A stretch of 42,117 bases of DNA from Saccoglossus kowalevskii (taxonomy: Eukaryota; Hemichordata; Enteropneusta; Harrimaniidae), in assembly GCF_000003605.2 (NCBI RefSeq), contig NW_003150791.1, positions 1-42,117 on the forward strand, given 5' to 3'. Below the pieces are notes generated by a model. It did not search any database, had not been told where the DNA came from, and saw only the letters and a list, made by a program, of their open reading frames with translations. This document shows, piece after piece, positions 12,001-19,783 of the stretch (its first letter is position 1; every line of letters begins with the position of its first letter). The position numbers and the translations under genes are program-made.

Positions 12001-12339
12001 CATTCATTCGAATGGGTGTGTTTCAAGTGTCAACAAGCTGCCGAGAAAGCATTAAAGGGTGGTATTTACACAGTTGTTGGGGACTTACCTGATTCCAGAA
12101 CACATTCATTATCTTCTCTGGCTTGTACACTATCTAAACATGTCAGTGACATGAATGTGAAAGACGATGCTATCACATTGTCAAATATCCATTGTGACCA
12201 TCTCCATCCTCGTTATCCTGATATGTATGGTGGAACTAAAATACCAAATGATGTATATACACAAGAAACTGCAAAGAAGGCGCTTAAACATACAAAACAA
12301 ATTGTACATGCGGTTGCCACATTACAATTGCATAAATGA
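1..12339 (+). CDS. SACS: Sacsin-like giant protein, 3' part (5' end outside window)
   Basis: One frame is open from base 1 to a TGA at 12337-12339: 4112 codons with no intron. The true start is upstream; an apparent GTG start at base 7 is only the window edge. Counting codons from base 1, two Hsp90-type (GHKL) ATPase cores are visible: ELIQNADDA at 1152-1160 with GNFGLGF at 1226-1232, and ELVQNADDA at 2179-2187 with GQYGIGF at 2251-2257. A conserved RR-containing segment (DNRRS 157, SDRRG 1529, SDRRS 2554) follows each core. The first belongs to a module whose ATPase core lies upstream, so at least three sacsin repeats exist. The C-terminus has a J-like helix pair around 3870-3915, with HPE at 3888-3890 where HPD is usual, then a HEPN domain from about 3975 to 4112. 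Sacsin family proteins are cytoplasmic co-chaperones linked to Hsp70 and to intermediate filament and mitochondrial organisation. A giant uninterrupted exon is typical of the family. This could be a lineage-specific paralogue rather than the one-to-one SACS orthologue. Confidence 0.93.
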   Translation, partial: LDVILLFLKSVEVVSMYKCSGIDSLTNMIFQVERKDTDKNAKRVFFENVKNKCQTEPYFQQSDIILSIGANQTTTQWLILNKLFDTDVPCYVSDLASRLELLPMVGIAMPLERNTYIPKLNTVVGRVFCVLPLPSDEVGEGVTGLPLHIHAYFGLADNRRSLKWTEVDQKHDPMAEWNELIVARLLPQAYVLFILHAIAKVSPYSIYQAWPNTNSIKHHWNKFLDYFHKVVAHQSILFTKTKHGQWISPSKAIFSNSMVGIPNDVVQAVTSYIESCDEDVVVLPEHVWEHIPHCVNKYKTVNPQLLRNCVRTHFVTDLSYEEKILLLQFSLHDDNFDDLQNVPLLPISGKQFTTFQPRHMYGSKPVLFPKPNNLQILLPGKCKSFQFTETNLPNTIHYKLGRVADSEKTQVRYMGNAHVFEYLYEVLPAAWFKHDNDTFRWTPDKNNHPSVRWLAEVWLWISREYPTSLSKFSNIPLFPVDGSTNTQLVKLNSNTHVIFAGNSTATLQSDVCKCLQTMGVVILTNQPNFIRHNALHEFIAPPTPEGVISILGNLSNNTYSKLSKEEKQALRRTLANVSKDSIIKNRAMLCNLPIFDTVPGSGGQSRQQFCNINDAKVAPYNLAQRTGYNNFRIKQLLIKADDPCSSNLLSLIGIERLKLASLLSTYIFPEMHGNYYQQCEIDQIMVWVLRHLNDMIKEKTDFRLDIEVIPFVKIDNHYNRVKPNNVFDPQDQVLQKLFQGENVFPIGPYAEQDIVPILRRVGLKNLGDVTASDIANTASIISKSNDFEHTAYNKAMEVLSLLNKSPKLLISYYNRLPLGSYLRKIKWVPRKTTRPDNYPLQLQWCDTDQMIFKPTDIFAYNAAVLVGGNLPVVPFEVVPDLKKMLVSESHISVPDLSSQLEKVVIAWNKCANWGYSESSKYNLKEIVYRIYEEIANRDSLYMQQIDFPWLWHGDGFTYPHMMALNTNFPFPLKPYLYKIPEQLLSMKSFLMQSGVKEEFAESDMIQVLEVIQANHQTDDEKNRSRDLSLSVSILNWITRDKEYISDDFKDRLLVPIDTCDGSLEFTLGQNCTYCDNDSLVNTYDSAIDDNITMIHHNISTETAQYLRIPSLSQRFIEPEELGFEVAGQHEPITTRLKNILKGYGEGMSIFKELIQNADDAGATEVKFLIDWRSNSSAMKSLFSKEMKECQGPALWSYNDAIFTDDDLKNINKLAGATKAQNRNKIGNFGLGFNAVYHLTDIPSFVSRNIFVMFDPNTSHISNLLKNNVRSGIKLNLENASTLRIYADQFKPYCGLFGCDLVRQKQYKGTLFRFPLHTPTTAVKSEISHVVYDAARMKNLIDGLYENAETLLLFTQHVSKVQVFEIVDDKTDITDPTVLFSIGVRDVMPLMKGMSVSREILAESSHIWKDFLDGKHVTSPTFTYTMKIFCDVESYLEHDDNEYNEPQSFEHTWAVCSCISSGDALKFAFDYSEQCNLGLQPCGGTAIRLVPESDETLSLCATQGELFCYLPVHIPTGLPVHINGGFALSSDRRGLPSHVKTDMNKSIEVQWNDVLMHDVICESYTKLLQDLLNSGKLNKTSYDYSHWPTKQCGSQYAGVVQGFYERVLGYRHRQSIPKLFLQDPFLNGDANLDIDNSHTLDPCLRQESVGKLALNILNQLLCRHNSPFRTIDISKPVLSTLHHLNMQAKVDKITVTKETFYKKYLFPNLNILASSIRDRFVLDIILSSKWKSHEYMKTLLQTHPCIPTSTQCSMMSKVTDLIDPTSKLAALYDKNDKRFPCGDKYVSENCLTKLREVGMAHNQLTWTDVIERAKSVQPLYNSNPQIGLQRVRALIVYLQDEYRSCPDTVKKKLHLIPFLPIMKKPLQYSLPWHSSTVDITSPSVLYTSSCKHLVSVSKPVINDGDGGCGHIPYSVMSLLKLTDKPDIDIVIKQLFTITEFGFIEGTTSEICQAIYSFLVKEIQTRKLHGLDHNVITEKLTTSRKPFLLTCRSFVLPDQMSFSLKFNCAPYLYTVCDFLKPFSELLKACGVRECFDMLDYVNAINQLAREKNHTKLTQDQLDLIINLTSHFRNTEHMYKPYLDKIYLPGQDCILYQPKDLAYNDVPWIEVEDGEYTFVHETFSRSLAIKLGVKPIRTKKVEEYSTGVDFFIGDYFGQNECLADRIKGILHNYPFGVDILKELVQNADDAQATTVHVIYDKRKHLSEKVFNNSWIDVMGPALCIYNDKIFTDKDIKGIQKLGIGGKRDAAEAIGQYGIGFNAVYHLTDCPTIVTNNTDLLIFDPHAKYAPGADFHHPGRRIPVGKLQRDYPDVYASYLTEQFDLKNSTMIRLPIRDIEAASTSNISNKALDTNKINCLIKNFKDEMPQMLLFLNHVKVIKISEITVGGETLQNTYSVKAVMTDDDAAQRTKFASIVKKRAVEILKKQNAVLAIPESVVSYELNISDSNNIDYRWQVTQKIGFSKSARASFDDDDLNDFMKTILPRGGIAALLSTAHRRSMYNTYSDYNRYGLHYSTAHETYVPKIITRQQSQVFCFLPLPVKTGLPVMVNGHFALSSDRRSLWENDIKGKWNTFIKHHIIATAYIDMLKALKTVLFLQHGPVNNNLELYEAMFPSMTTVHSDWKEVVCCVYKLLSDCPHQLIPVLQLDDWPTDENDFLATHSSITWHFLKDSYFNTAAKVSSPKGILDMYIRDDKVQSPSTLLVILQRLGFPLTTLSSRIYDHFKVLNIEAAQELSPHYVLTYLRGNPNAVGNIPCFINESIFPDIEHLCIILKYCLKGEDLELDGIPLLITVDEVLRKFNNAKPVYVNKYPNLIQALAKRTVSKYIYHDMAGIHDESIKIFTIDDLASHLHTVLPRPPKKYIDWRHNTYNIGVPWLKTLWKFLCFRHKNADKFPGALINWCIVPTTASHLIPLSNAKKILSPDMSVRWTSSVHNIVNITTKLGCAEIKYDAMCTNDAFKFEIQSLVADYLSDYNLRSDVANVLKCHLWNGDWCTTLSESDCTAVLKYFQEDMPLTPKVIDTIKNLPIFLTRFGSIVSIAEYSRVHVLASYYIPDIESAKWMKKYNCLILKREPSLHDIYDDLGITEISVTEVYVQYILPSFQSLGQATQLKHLDTLRINFAYLESEALINKLKHINFIPDPQRNNEVFPVSRFYDPENEIFQRMLPGGLFPPPPFNDKKWLQFLRMIGLHTKVSETDFIKFAKQIEEIECNDEQEAMSQAEVLIKLMMCDSDFHNSSFLKEISKIRFVPVGEVDWNLRNIYWHHSNANFTYFCNTVRVKYAPLMWTVAPVLPTWADPNEHSNNTHVLGLLCENLRIQKHPSLEMVLQHCKMLSYSIECNLAKCVGAYTHCAKMLISVWKAIYEYIMKQCEMYTKKQSCCTDETMCGICQAITHNLKDLPIIMLEDCNTIVKAKQIILKLSDTKMEPFIYSIPLDLGSYSSLFRLLGATQHPTESQLVDVLENIYKCSDGIKLDPNNLRIAFQAIFLLFSTIKTRHINNKKCTEDCIENYLLHHKLYLISTDDKIILSSDLVFHDVACNTKTLKDLKYNFLFDISKCGLDEFTGDLLKFLPTSCRPKYLSSIVRNEIVNPKPCSEYPSCQVQQSYQSMLSSKEFRDAILKILIKEEHVNVNEEIKQLLGNLQQITVKCLDEVNIQLINVESNSTVVNSTHKEYVYLEYEESNTILYLHHDRSQDRRFSSSLTKTVCKLLKNVYRIQLQIQDLLFCQHPDEIMTYLIENGYSTDEGDNVHFIQPVGVEIIEPDKHFLDHNPNYHFRPGEIVGYELDTSEGQSTYIYVQIVKEVKGIKDKQHFIQMYEIEIGKPETLVVTSLDLYKVNRTQHNGPYECDAEHDRLFKDACEKMPALCESILSEATLTDEQKRKAMKRLYFTWHPENNHHNKEIAGKIFEHITRKLDRFQQNFSYKSGRGFGHAANCNVFTSFYDHWGQEARAYHEKAHTFSFRSLDHDYSSFIRYSKPNPTEGKRWLRQAEADLRAASKDMEGDSHSFEWVCFKCQQAAEKALKGGIYTVVGDLPDSRTHSLSSLACTLSKHVSDMNVKDDAITLSNIHCDHLHPRYPDMYGGTKIPNDVYTQETAKKALKHTKQIVHAVATLQLHK
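3366..4620 (+). other. Sacsin repeat 2, N-terminal Hsp90-like ATPase region
   Basis: This stretch of the sacsin-like frame holds the N-box (ELIQNADDA, bases 3454-3480), a YNDAIFTDDDL segment, the glycine-rich lid (GNFGLGFNAVYHLTD, from 3676) and a downstream block ending SDRRGL near 4602. These are the nucleotide-binding hallmarks of the GHKL fold. The acidic Glu and Asn of the N-box and the DD pair are intact, so ATP binding is plausible. Confidence 0.85.
6450..7685 (+). other. Sacsin repeat 3, N-terminal Hsp90-like ATPase region
   Basis: This is the second complete ATPase core in the window: N-box ELVQNADDA at 6535-6561, YNDKIFTDKD, lid GQYGIGFNAVYHLTD from 6751, and a tail ending in SDRRSLW near 7680. 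It lies 1027 codons after the core of repeat 2, while the RR segment of repeat 1 lies about 1373 codons before that of repeat 2. The first module is therefore longer than the second. Confidence 0.85.
11600..11745 (+). other. Degenerate J domain of the sacsin-like protein (HPE)
   Basis: Sacsin carries a J domain just before its HEPN domain. Here the helix preceding the loop (KRKAMKRLYFTW) and the following helix (IAGKIFEHITRKLDRF) are recognisable. The loop reads HPENN at 11662-11676, so the catalytic Asp of HPD is Glu. In J proteins the HPD Asp is needed to stimulate Hsp70 ATPase, so this domain may be weak or inactive. Confidence 0.75.
11923..12336 (+). other. C-terminal HEPN domain of the sacsin-like protein
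   Basis: The last ~138 codons contain the pattern RRAxADLRAA-like first helix (here RQAEADLRAASKD), then WVCFKCQQAAEKALKG, then an H/LxxL helix and RYPDMY followed by IPNDVYT and a final helix. This is the HEPN fold found at the C-terminus of sacsin, where it dimerises and can bind nucleotide. The RNase-type Rx4-6H motif of other HEPN families is not evident. Confidence 0.8.
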
Positions 12340-12623
12340 ACTAAATACACTATGAAAGCACAGTTCAACCATGGCTACAGATACAAATTGATCCCCACTA
12401 ATACCTCTACTCTAGTGCATGTCTTCTTATTACAAAAAAAATATCCATCATATTTGTTAGCTTCTAATTTTTGGAAGGAAAAACAAATTGAGGCTTGATG
12501 AGTCTGGCAATAATAAGGAATCCATCAAAACGTTTTCCATGGCAACTTAAAATATGGCAACATGTCCTAAAATTCAATCGGATGGTTTATGTGTGAAAGA
12601 CGACCAACCCTATCAAAGACGAA
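12340..12623. other. 3' flank of the sacsin-like gene
   Basis: This is the presumed 3' UTR and downstream DNA after the TGA. No canonical AATAAA is present before the assembly gap; the nearest variant is AATAAG near 12511. The polyadenylation site may lie in the gap. Confidence 0.5.
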
Positions 12624-13434
12624 NNNNNNNNNNNNNNNNNNNNNNNNNNNNNNNNNNNNNNNNNNNNNNNNNNNNNNNNNNNNNNNNNNNNNNNNNNNNN
12701 NNNNNNNNNNNNNNNNNNNNNNNNNNNNNNNNNNNNNNNNNNNNNNNNNNNNNNNNNNNNNNNNNNNNNNNNNNNNNNNNNNNNNNNNNNNNNNNNNNNN
12801 NNNNNNNNNNNNNNNNNNNNNNNNNNNNNNNNNNNNNNNNNNNNNNNNNNNNNNNNNNNNNNNNNNNNNNNNNNNNNNNNNNNNNNNNNNNNNNNNNNNN
12901 NNNNNNNNNNNNNNNNNNNNNNNNNNNNNNNNNNNNNNNNNNNNNNNNNNNNNNNNNNNNNNNNNNNNNNNNNNNNNNNNNNNNNNNNNNNNNNNNNNNN
13001 NNNNNNNNNNNNNNNNNNNNNNNNNNNNNNNNNNNNNNNNNNNNNNNNNNNNNNNNNNNNNNNNNNNNNNNNNNNNNNNNNNNNNNNNNNNNNNNNNNNN
13101 NNNNNNNNNNNNNNNNNNNNNNNNNNNNNNNNNNNNNNNNNNNNNNNNNNNNNNNNNNNNNNNNNNNNNNNNNNNNNNNNNNNNNNNNNNNNNNNNNNNN
13201 NNNNNNNNNNNNNNNNNNNNNNNNNNNNNNNNNNNNNNNNNNNNNNNNNNNNNNNNNNNNNNNNNNNNNNNNNNNNNNNNNNNNNNNNNNNNNNNNNNNN
13301 NNNNNNNNNNNNNNNNNNNNNNNNNNNNNNNNNNNNNNNNNNNNNNNNNNNNNNNNNNNNNNNNNNNNNNNNNNNNNNNNNNNNNNNNNNNNNNNNNNNN
13401 NNNNNNNNNNNNNNNNNNNNNNNNNNNNNNNNNN
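12624..13434. other. Assembly gap (811 N)
   Basis: A run of undetermined bases. Any open frame crossing it is an artefact. Confidence 1.
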
Positions 13435-14722
13435 ATTGCCATATGCAAAACAGGGCATACAAAATAGCAGAAAATATTTGGAGAATATAATAGGGATTAC
13501 ATAATGTTTTTGCAAATATTATTTTTTACGTTGAACTAACGATATGTATATATGTAGTATCTTTACAGGTGAAACAGAAATATGAAGACGTAACACAATA
13601 CACATCTATAATTAACATCAAATTTACATGCCATGTAAGTTATTCATGGTAAATGCTGCAGAAAATCTTGGTATTGCGAGAAGCAATCTTTTTTGATCGT
13701 GTAGCAAGAGAAGGAATATCAACATTGCTTCCAGCATTACCGCATGCTTTTTACGTAAATAACCTCATTATTATATGTGTATCTACATCATCTGGACAAT
13801 TATAAAACGATCGAAACCTTAGTCTGCGTACTTAGGGACGTGCACTTGTTATTGTATTGTTGAATATGCATATATCTGATTTGGAGATTACTGTTGAGCA
13901 ACATATGATTTGATCTGCCGAATTACAGACTAAATCAAAATTTTACATTAACGAATGTTAAACATTTTCAAACTATTTGCACATACTGAATAAATTCCAA
14001 TCTGTGTTAAATTTGCAAACAATTTTTAATGCCTAACTAGATTGACTAGAAAATCTAAATTAGCGAATGGGAACACTCAAGACTATTAGGACATCCTAAT
14101 GTAAACAAGACGTCATCTTGCTAACTTTTTAAACGTAGTTTTTTTTTTACCAAAAAACGAAAAATTTAATTCATGAACATATGTGTTACTACTAGTGTTC
14201 AACAAAACAAATGATGTTATCTCTAGATTAGATTGTTTTATGTGTTTTTTTTATCCTGGGTCACAATGATGATGATATACCTACAAATATTACCTCACCT
14301 GGACCAATATATCAGATAACATACCCTCTTGAAGAATAATGCTGTTAATTTCAAACTATTGACTCTCGCTTGTGATTGATAATTTGAACATGAAACTGTC
14401 AAGACACATTTAAACAAATTGTAAGAGCCAATACAAGAATATTGTTTGGTATTAGAAATTCAAAACAATTCATTTAATTCTCTCCCATCATAGCTTTCAC
14501 TGTAGCTCTGACGTATGTAGTCATTGTGTTTAGAATGGTAGACGCAGTAACATGGGAGGATATAATAAACACTATTTAATGGGAAAAACAATTGTAGAAT
14601 TTAAAGCAAAATTTTAAACTGAACTGTTGAATATTTTTCGAATTATTTAAGGATTTGACATCAATCATCAAAGTCCAGAGGCTTTCATACAGCCCAATAA
14701 CAATGTAAATACACATCTATTA
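13435..14722. other. AT-rich intergenic DNA, no gene seen
   Basis: All frames are broken by frequent stops. I see no splice-bounded coding block, RNA gene or clear repeat apart from short A/T runs. Confidence 0.6.
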
Positions 14723-16300
14723 TTAGTCCGTTTCGGACGCAGTTTTGACCGTTGTGCGTCCGTGCATCCGTGCGTCCATGTATCTTAGACATGGCTGGAC
14801 CAATCACATTCAAACTTCACACTTACATAATATTATACATATGCACATCAATTTGTTTCACTATCTGATTCAAGATGGCCGAATGGTGGCCATTGTTGTG
14901 CTACAAATCAACAAAACCAAGCATTTATTTTGTTCAAACTTGGTACATACATTGGACATTATAGGACCTTGATGCACGTCATTTTATTTTTCGGATCCTA
15001 TTTAAAGTGGCCGACTGGCAGCCATTTTGTTTTAAGGAATGCACTTCTAAAGCCATATCTCTGATATGCTTTGACCGATTATGTTCAAATTTTATATATT
15101 CATTGTACATCATGACATAGATGTATTGGTTTGACTATCTGATTCAAAGTGGCCAAATGGTAGCCATTTTTGTGCTAAAAATCATCAAAATCAAGCATTT
15201 CTGGCATTCCAGAACTGGATCTTGGCGTTTATGGGTGGATTTTGTTCAAACTTGGTACATACATTGGACATTATAGGACCTTGATGCACGTCATTTTATT
15301 TTTCGGATCCTATTTAAAGTGGCCGACTGGCAGCCATTTTGTTTTAAGGAATGCACTTCTAAAGCCATATCTCTGATATGCTTTGACCGATTATGTTCAA
15401 ATTTTATATATTCATTGTACATCATGACATAGATGTATTGGTTTGACTATCTGATTCAAAGTGGCCAAATGGTAGCCATTTTTGTGCTAAAAATCATCAA
15501 AATCAAGCATTTCTGGCATTCCAGAACTGGATCTTGGCGTTTATGGGTGGATTTTGTTCAAACTTGGTACATACGTTGGACAATATGGGACCTTGATGCA
15601 CATCATTTTATTTTTCAGATCCGATTTAAAATGGCCGACTGGAGGCCATTTTGTTTTAATGAATGCACTTCTTGAGCCATATGTCTGATATGCTTTGACC
15701 GATTATGGTCAAATTTTATATATTCATTATACATCGTGACATAGATGTATTGGTTTGACTATCTGATTCAAAATGGCCAAATGACAGTCATTCATGTGCT
15801 AACAAATCATCAATAATCAAGCATTTCTGGCATTCTAGAACTGGATCTTGGCGTTTATGGATGGATTTTGTTCAAACTTTGTACATACGGTGGATATTAT
15901 GGGACCTTGATGCACATTTTATATTTCAAATCGAATTCAAAATGGCTGACTGGCGGCCCTTTTGTTTAAATGAATGCACTTCTCGAGCCATATCTCTGAT
16001 ATGCTTTGACTCATTATGTTTTATATATTCGTTTTACATCATTTTATAGAGATATAGATGTATTTAAAATGGCCGACTGGTGGCCATTTTGTTTTAATTA
16101 ATGCTGTCCCAGAGCAATATTTCTTAATATGTCCAAGTACTCGTTTGACGATCGGATACAAGATGTCAATCATCTTAAAGCATCATCTCCTGGATCCATA
16201 TTTCTGACATGTTTATGTTCCAACTATATTACTATAAACAAAACGATATACATGTATCTTAAATTTGATAACTAACGGGACTGTGCCATGCATGGCTTGT
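14723..16300 (+). mobile_element. Non-autonomous repeat element with internal 312-bp tandem units, copy 1
   Basis: The left end starts TTAGTCC and carries a degenerate hairpin (GTCCG/CGGAC). The right end has CTAACGGGACT followed by the 12-bp perfect palindrome GCCATGCATGGC at 16285-16296. The reverse complement of 30609-31721 has the same two ends and the same interior, which fixes both boundaries. The interior repeats segments with the motif AAATGGCC…GGCCATTTT. There is no protein-coding capacity. A hairpin at one end, a short AGTCC-type inverted end repeat, a tandem-repeat core and no clear target duplication resemble Helentron-derived non-autonomous elements (HINEs) known from molluscs. 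That class assignment is inference. Confidence 0.75.
14931..15870 (+). repeat. 312-bp tandem repeat core inside the element
   Basis: The motif TGTTCAAACT recurs at 14931, 15243, 15555 and 15869, giving periods of 312, 312 and 314 bp. The units 14931-15242 and 15243-15554 look identical base for base, while the later units differ at many sites. Each unit holds two GGCC-centred palindromic blocks. Confidence 0.9.
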
Positions 16301-19272
16301 TTTATTTTAAACTCCTTGACATCTTGTAAATGTTTACCATGTATGACGTCAGTTTGGCAATGCCTACCATTTGTACATGTACCAAAACAGTTCAAATAGT
16401 TCGTATATATATATGTATATTGTATTTGTACATCATTATTTCATTTGTATATTTTGTGTAACATTAAAACATCATCAAGTCGGTAACAACATAAACTGAT
16501 GGTTTATGGTTGTTTATGTTTTAAATGTTATTTATTCCAACATAACTTTCACATTTTAATTTTAAATCAGTGATAGAAATTTATTGTAATCTAGATAAAT
16601 ATTCCTCTTTACATTAAAATAAGATTACTGTAAATGCATCAAATGTTCACTGGGTTTTAATATCCCTATTTTCGGTGATAAGTATAATCCACTGAATCAA
16701 ATCCACATGAACATGTAAAATAACAATATAACGCTTTGTTTCCCTGGAAAATTCGTGAACTTAAAACCCAGTGAATATACAAAAAACAAAATAATGGAAT
16801 TAAATGTCAGTTAAAATAAATGGTTTTACAATAGACACAAAACCACTATTGTATACAAGATCAGTATATGTGTAGATTAATATAGCTTGATGTGTTTATA
16901 TCACAATATTAGATTTTTTGTATTTACAGTATTTACAAAACGATTTACAGTTTTTCATTTACTCGGGTGGAATTTGTATTTTTAACGAGTGAAATACTAA
17001 TGCAGAATTCCTTATTTTGCGTTGCATTACATTTGATTTTATTTCAATTATTATTCCGTTTAATGATTATATATAAAGGTTTTGTGTTATTATTTCTACT
17101 ACACTGTCTTTTTTCTCGACATTGTTTAACGGTAAAACTAAAATAACAGCTCGATAGTAAAGATTAATGTATTAAGTATTTGTGGATTGGTGTGTTTTTA
17201 TCACAATATAATATTGAATGTCACACTTTTTCATTAGGGAAAAGCCAATGCATTTCTTATTGGCCGTTTTATTTTTTTATTTTTATTTTTTGAAATTGAT
17301 ATTATTACTCTTTAATCTATTCTATTTCATTATTATGGATAAAGCTATAATTTCCATTTATTGTTATTTGTTACTACATTATTTCACTTCAACTCATATA
17401 TTTATCAGTAAAAATTAAAAAAACACAACTTTGTTGTAATTCTTCCTAAAGTTTCCTTTATATAAGTATACACATTGTAAGTGATCATATACACGATAAT
17501 ACGATTAATGCTGTTTTGAGTTTGGGTGATATTTTCACAAATGTTTTGAAAGATCACGTAATTCACATTGAATAGTGCCATTATCGGTCTCAATGCGTCA
17601 CATGGCTCATTCCTGCGAGATACCGATTGGAATGCACTGCTTCATGATGCTACATAATATGTACTCCGTAGCTATCCAAGTCTGATGAATCACTATATAG
17701 TCAATGTGGCTCGTTGCACAGGCAATGATACGCAGCTGGCTAATCATGTGACCAATATACCGTTAGAGCATATTCTAACCTGGGATATTACGCATACCAG
17801 ACAAAACCGGTGAAACTAGGAAGCAGCACATCAGGTATCTCGCCCTTACATATGGAGACATTTAAATCATCGATTGCACCAAAGCCAAATTATAATGAAA
17901 CGTCCCCTGAAGCGGTATAATTGTATTTTCATTATGGTACATATATGCAATGTGTATACAAAACAAATTCCATCTGGCTATGTAACAAGAATTAAATATA
18001 CTTTGCTGTGTATGAATGTTTTACTGGTCTGTATATGATTCATTATTCAGAGAGATATTGTAGTGAGTACAATTATGTATTCAATAATACACGTGTTAAT
18101 GTTATACTTTACTAACTCAAACTATGACATATTATACAAACATTTTTAAATATATAAAAAGGGTTATTTTGCAGCTGAAATGCATTTACTTTAAAGTAAT
18201 ACTGCAACGTGTACCTTTATTTCAAACTTGCTCTTAGTTGCACAACCGGACGCTTCTTTTTCCCAATAAATCTATAATCGTGTTGATGACACATAATGAG
18301 TAGTTTCTGTATATCACAGAAAGGCGTGCACAATTTAACAAAGTAATTTCTCATTTCCGCTTAAAGGGTAACGTGTTTGAGTTCACTCAATTTACTTTTA
18401 TATAAAGCTGCTTTATTTTATATCACCTTTTTGAAATGTATGTATATAAGTGTATTATGTATATAATAAGAAATACTTGGCATAATCAGTAGAACGATTA
18501 TATTCGTATTGGTCTTCGCGATTTTCACATTTCATGGATTTACGTATAAAATATATTTACGTATTTGTAATTAAGTTTTTTATTACTATTTGTGAACCAT
18601 TATAACTTAATTGAATTTTGTAACATTTTTGAAACATTTGGTACGATAAATACTCAATTACATGTTTACTTAGAGTTTTTAACCCAATCATATTAGTTTT
18701 AAAAGTTGGCAAATTAATTATTACGAAAATCATTCTATGGCTTCTCTCGTACTTGTGTATTTTCTTTTGTTAGAGCCTAAATAAGTGTTGATTAAACACA
18801 TTGTTTTTTAGTGGTATTGTCTAATCGAATGACGATTCTAGAGAATTCGATACCTTATTAAGAAATAGCTGATTTATGTTTACTTACGCGCACTGCTACT
18901 TATTATCAACGTTTTATTACATCAATTTGATACAAAATATTTCATTCCCAAATATTATGTAAACTACGTTTGTTTTTAAATATGTTGTTCTGAATGTCTT
19001 TATTCTCTAGCGTAATGTGTATACACAAGCGTCTACAACTTGTCATGAATTGGAAGTTCAGGAGAAGAAAAATACAACACGAATCTTCAGACAGACACAT
19101 CATAAGTGAAAATAACATTTGATTGAGAAATAGCTAACCAAATACGTTCATAATAAAACCTTGATAAATTAAACCAGTGATTTTTTTTTTTTAGTTATTC
19201 TGTTCCATGTACTTCAAATCGCGGCAAATATTGTTATTTATAATTTGCAATGTTATATATTGGCGTGATGAT
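16301..19272. other. AT-rich intergenic DNA with one MITE
   Basis: There is no sustained coding frame. A MITE lies at 16626-16780. The stretch 17580-17920 is less AT-rich and has more CpG than its surroundings, but it has no open frame or motif I can name. Confidence 0.5.
16626..16780. mobile_element. MITE with TACTGTAAA / TTCACTGGGTTTTAA ends, copy 1
   Basis: The left arm runs TACTGTAAATG…TTCACTGGGTTTTAA and the right arm TTAAAACCCAGTGAA. A second copy with the same arms lies at 40397-40570. The element has no coding capacity. The outer end on the right side is not clear. Confidence 0.6.
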
Positions 19273-19280
19273 GATTCTAC

Positions 19281-19320
19281 CATAGACCCTCTAACAGAGG
19301 GTCTCTAACAGAGGGTCTAT
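19281..19320. mobile_element. 40-bp palindromic mini-insertion with 8-bp target duplication
   Basis: GATTCTAC occurs directly before (19273-19280) and after (19321-19328) a 40-bp palindromic block with ends CATAGACCCTCT and AGAGGGTCTAT. Inside, CTAACAGAGGGTCT is repeated twice in tandem. An 8-bp duplication fits a hAT-type insertion, but the block is far too short to be more than a relic or microelement. Confidence 0.6.
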
Positions 19321-19328
19321 GATTCTAC

Positions 19329-19781
19329 TCACGTTTGGTTGTGGTTATTGCATATTTTAAAACAAGTAATTACTAACCAATGTATTCCATTATAAGCTTC
19401 TCAGTGTTTTAAATAAAACTTTGTTCTACATAACTTTTACGATTTTTAGTTACTTATATGATCACGATGAGCGTGGTTTATCAGTCATCATGGCGGTTAC
19501 ATCAGGGAACTTTGTTTTTGTTTACTTTCCCCGAGAATGTTCAGACTCTCACCACAATAACTCTCAAAGGGGATATGTTCCCATTAACGTCTAACAGTTT
19601 TCTGTTCATTTAACATGTATCATTTTATTCATTCAATTAAAATGAGTGAATGTCATGGGGTACTCACTTAGATGATTTAACTCGAATTAGTTACTGTCCC
19701 GAAAATCTTCTAAAATATGAGACAAAAAACCACACAACGTTTTGTGGGTCAGGTTTGGGCAAATGCTCACAAGGTGGCAAA
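19329..19781. other. Intergenic DNA, nothing recognised
   Basis: No coding block, RNA gene or repeat was identified. Confidence 0.5.
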
Positions 19782-19783
19782 TA

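Noticed and set aside
12554-13515. Long open frames on both strands across 12.6-13.4 kb
   Set aside because: They exist only because undetermined bases have no stop codons.
14745-16049. Several 60-80 codon plus-strand frames
   Set aside because: They repeat with the 312-bp element units and have no protein family pattern.
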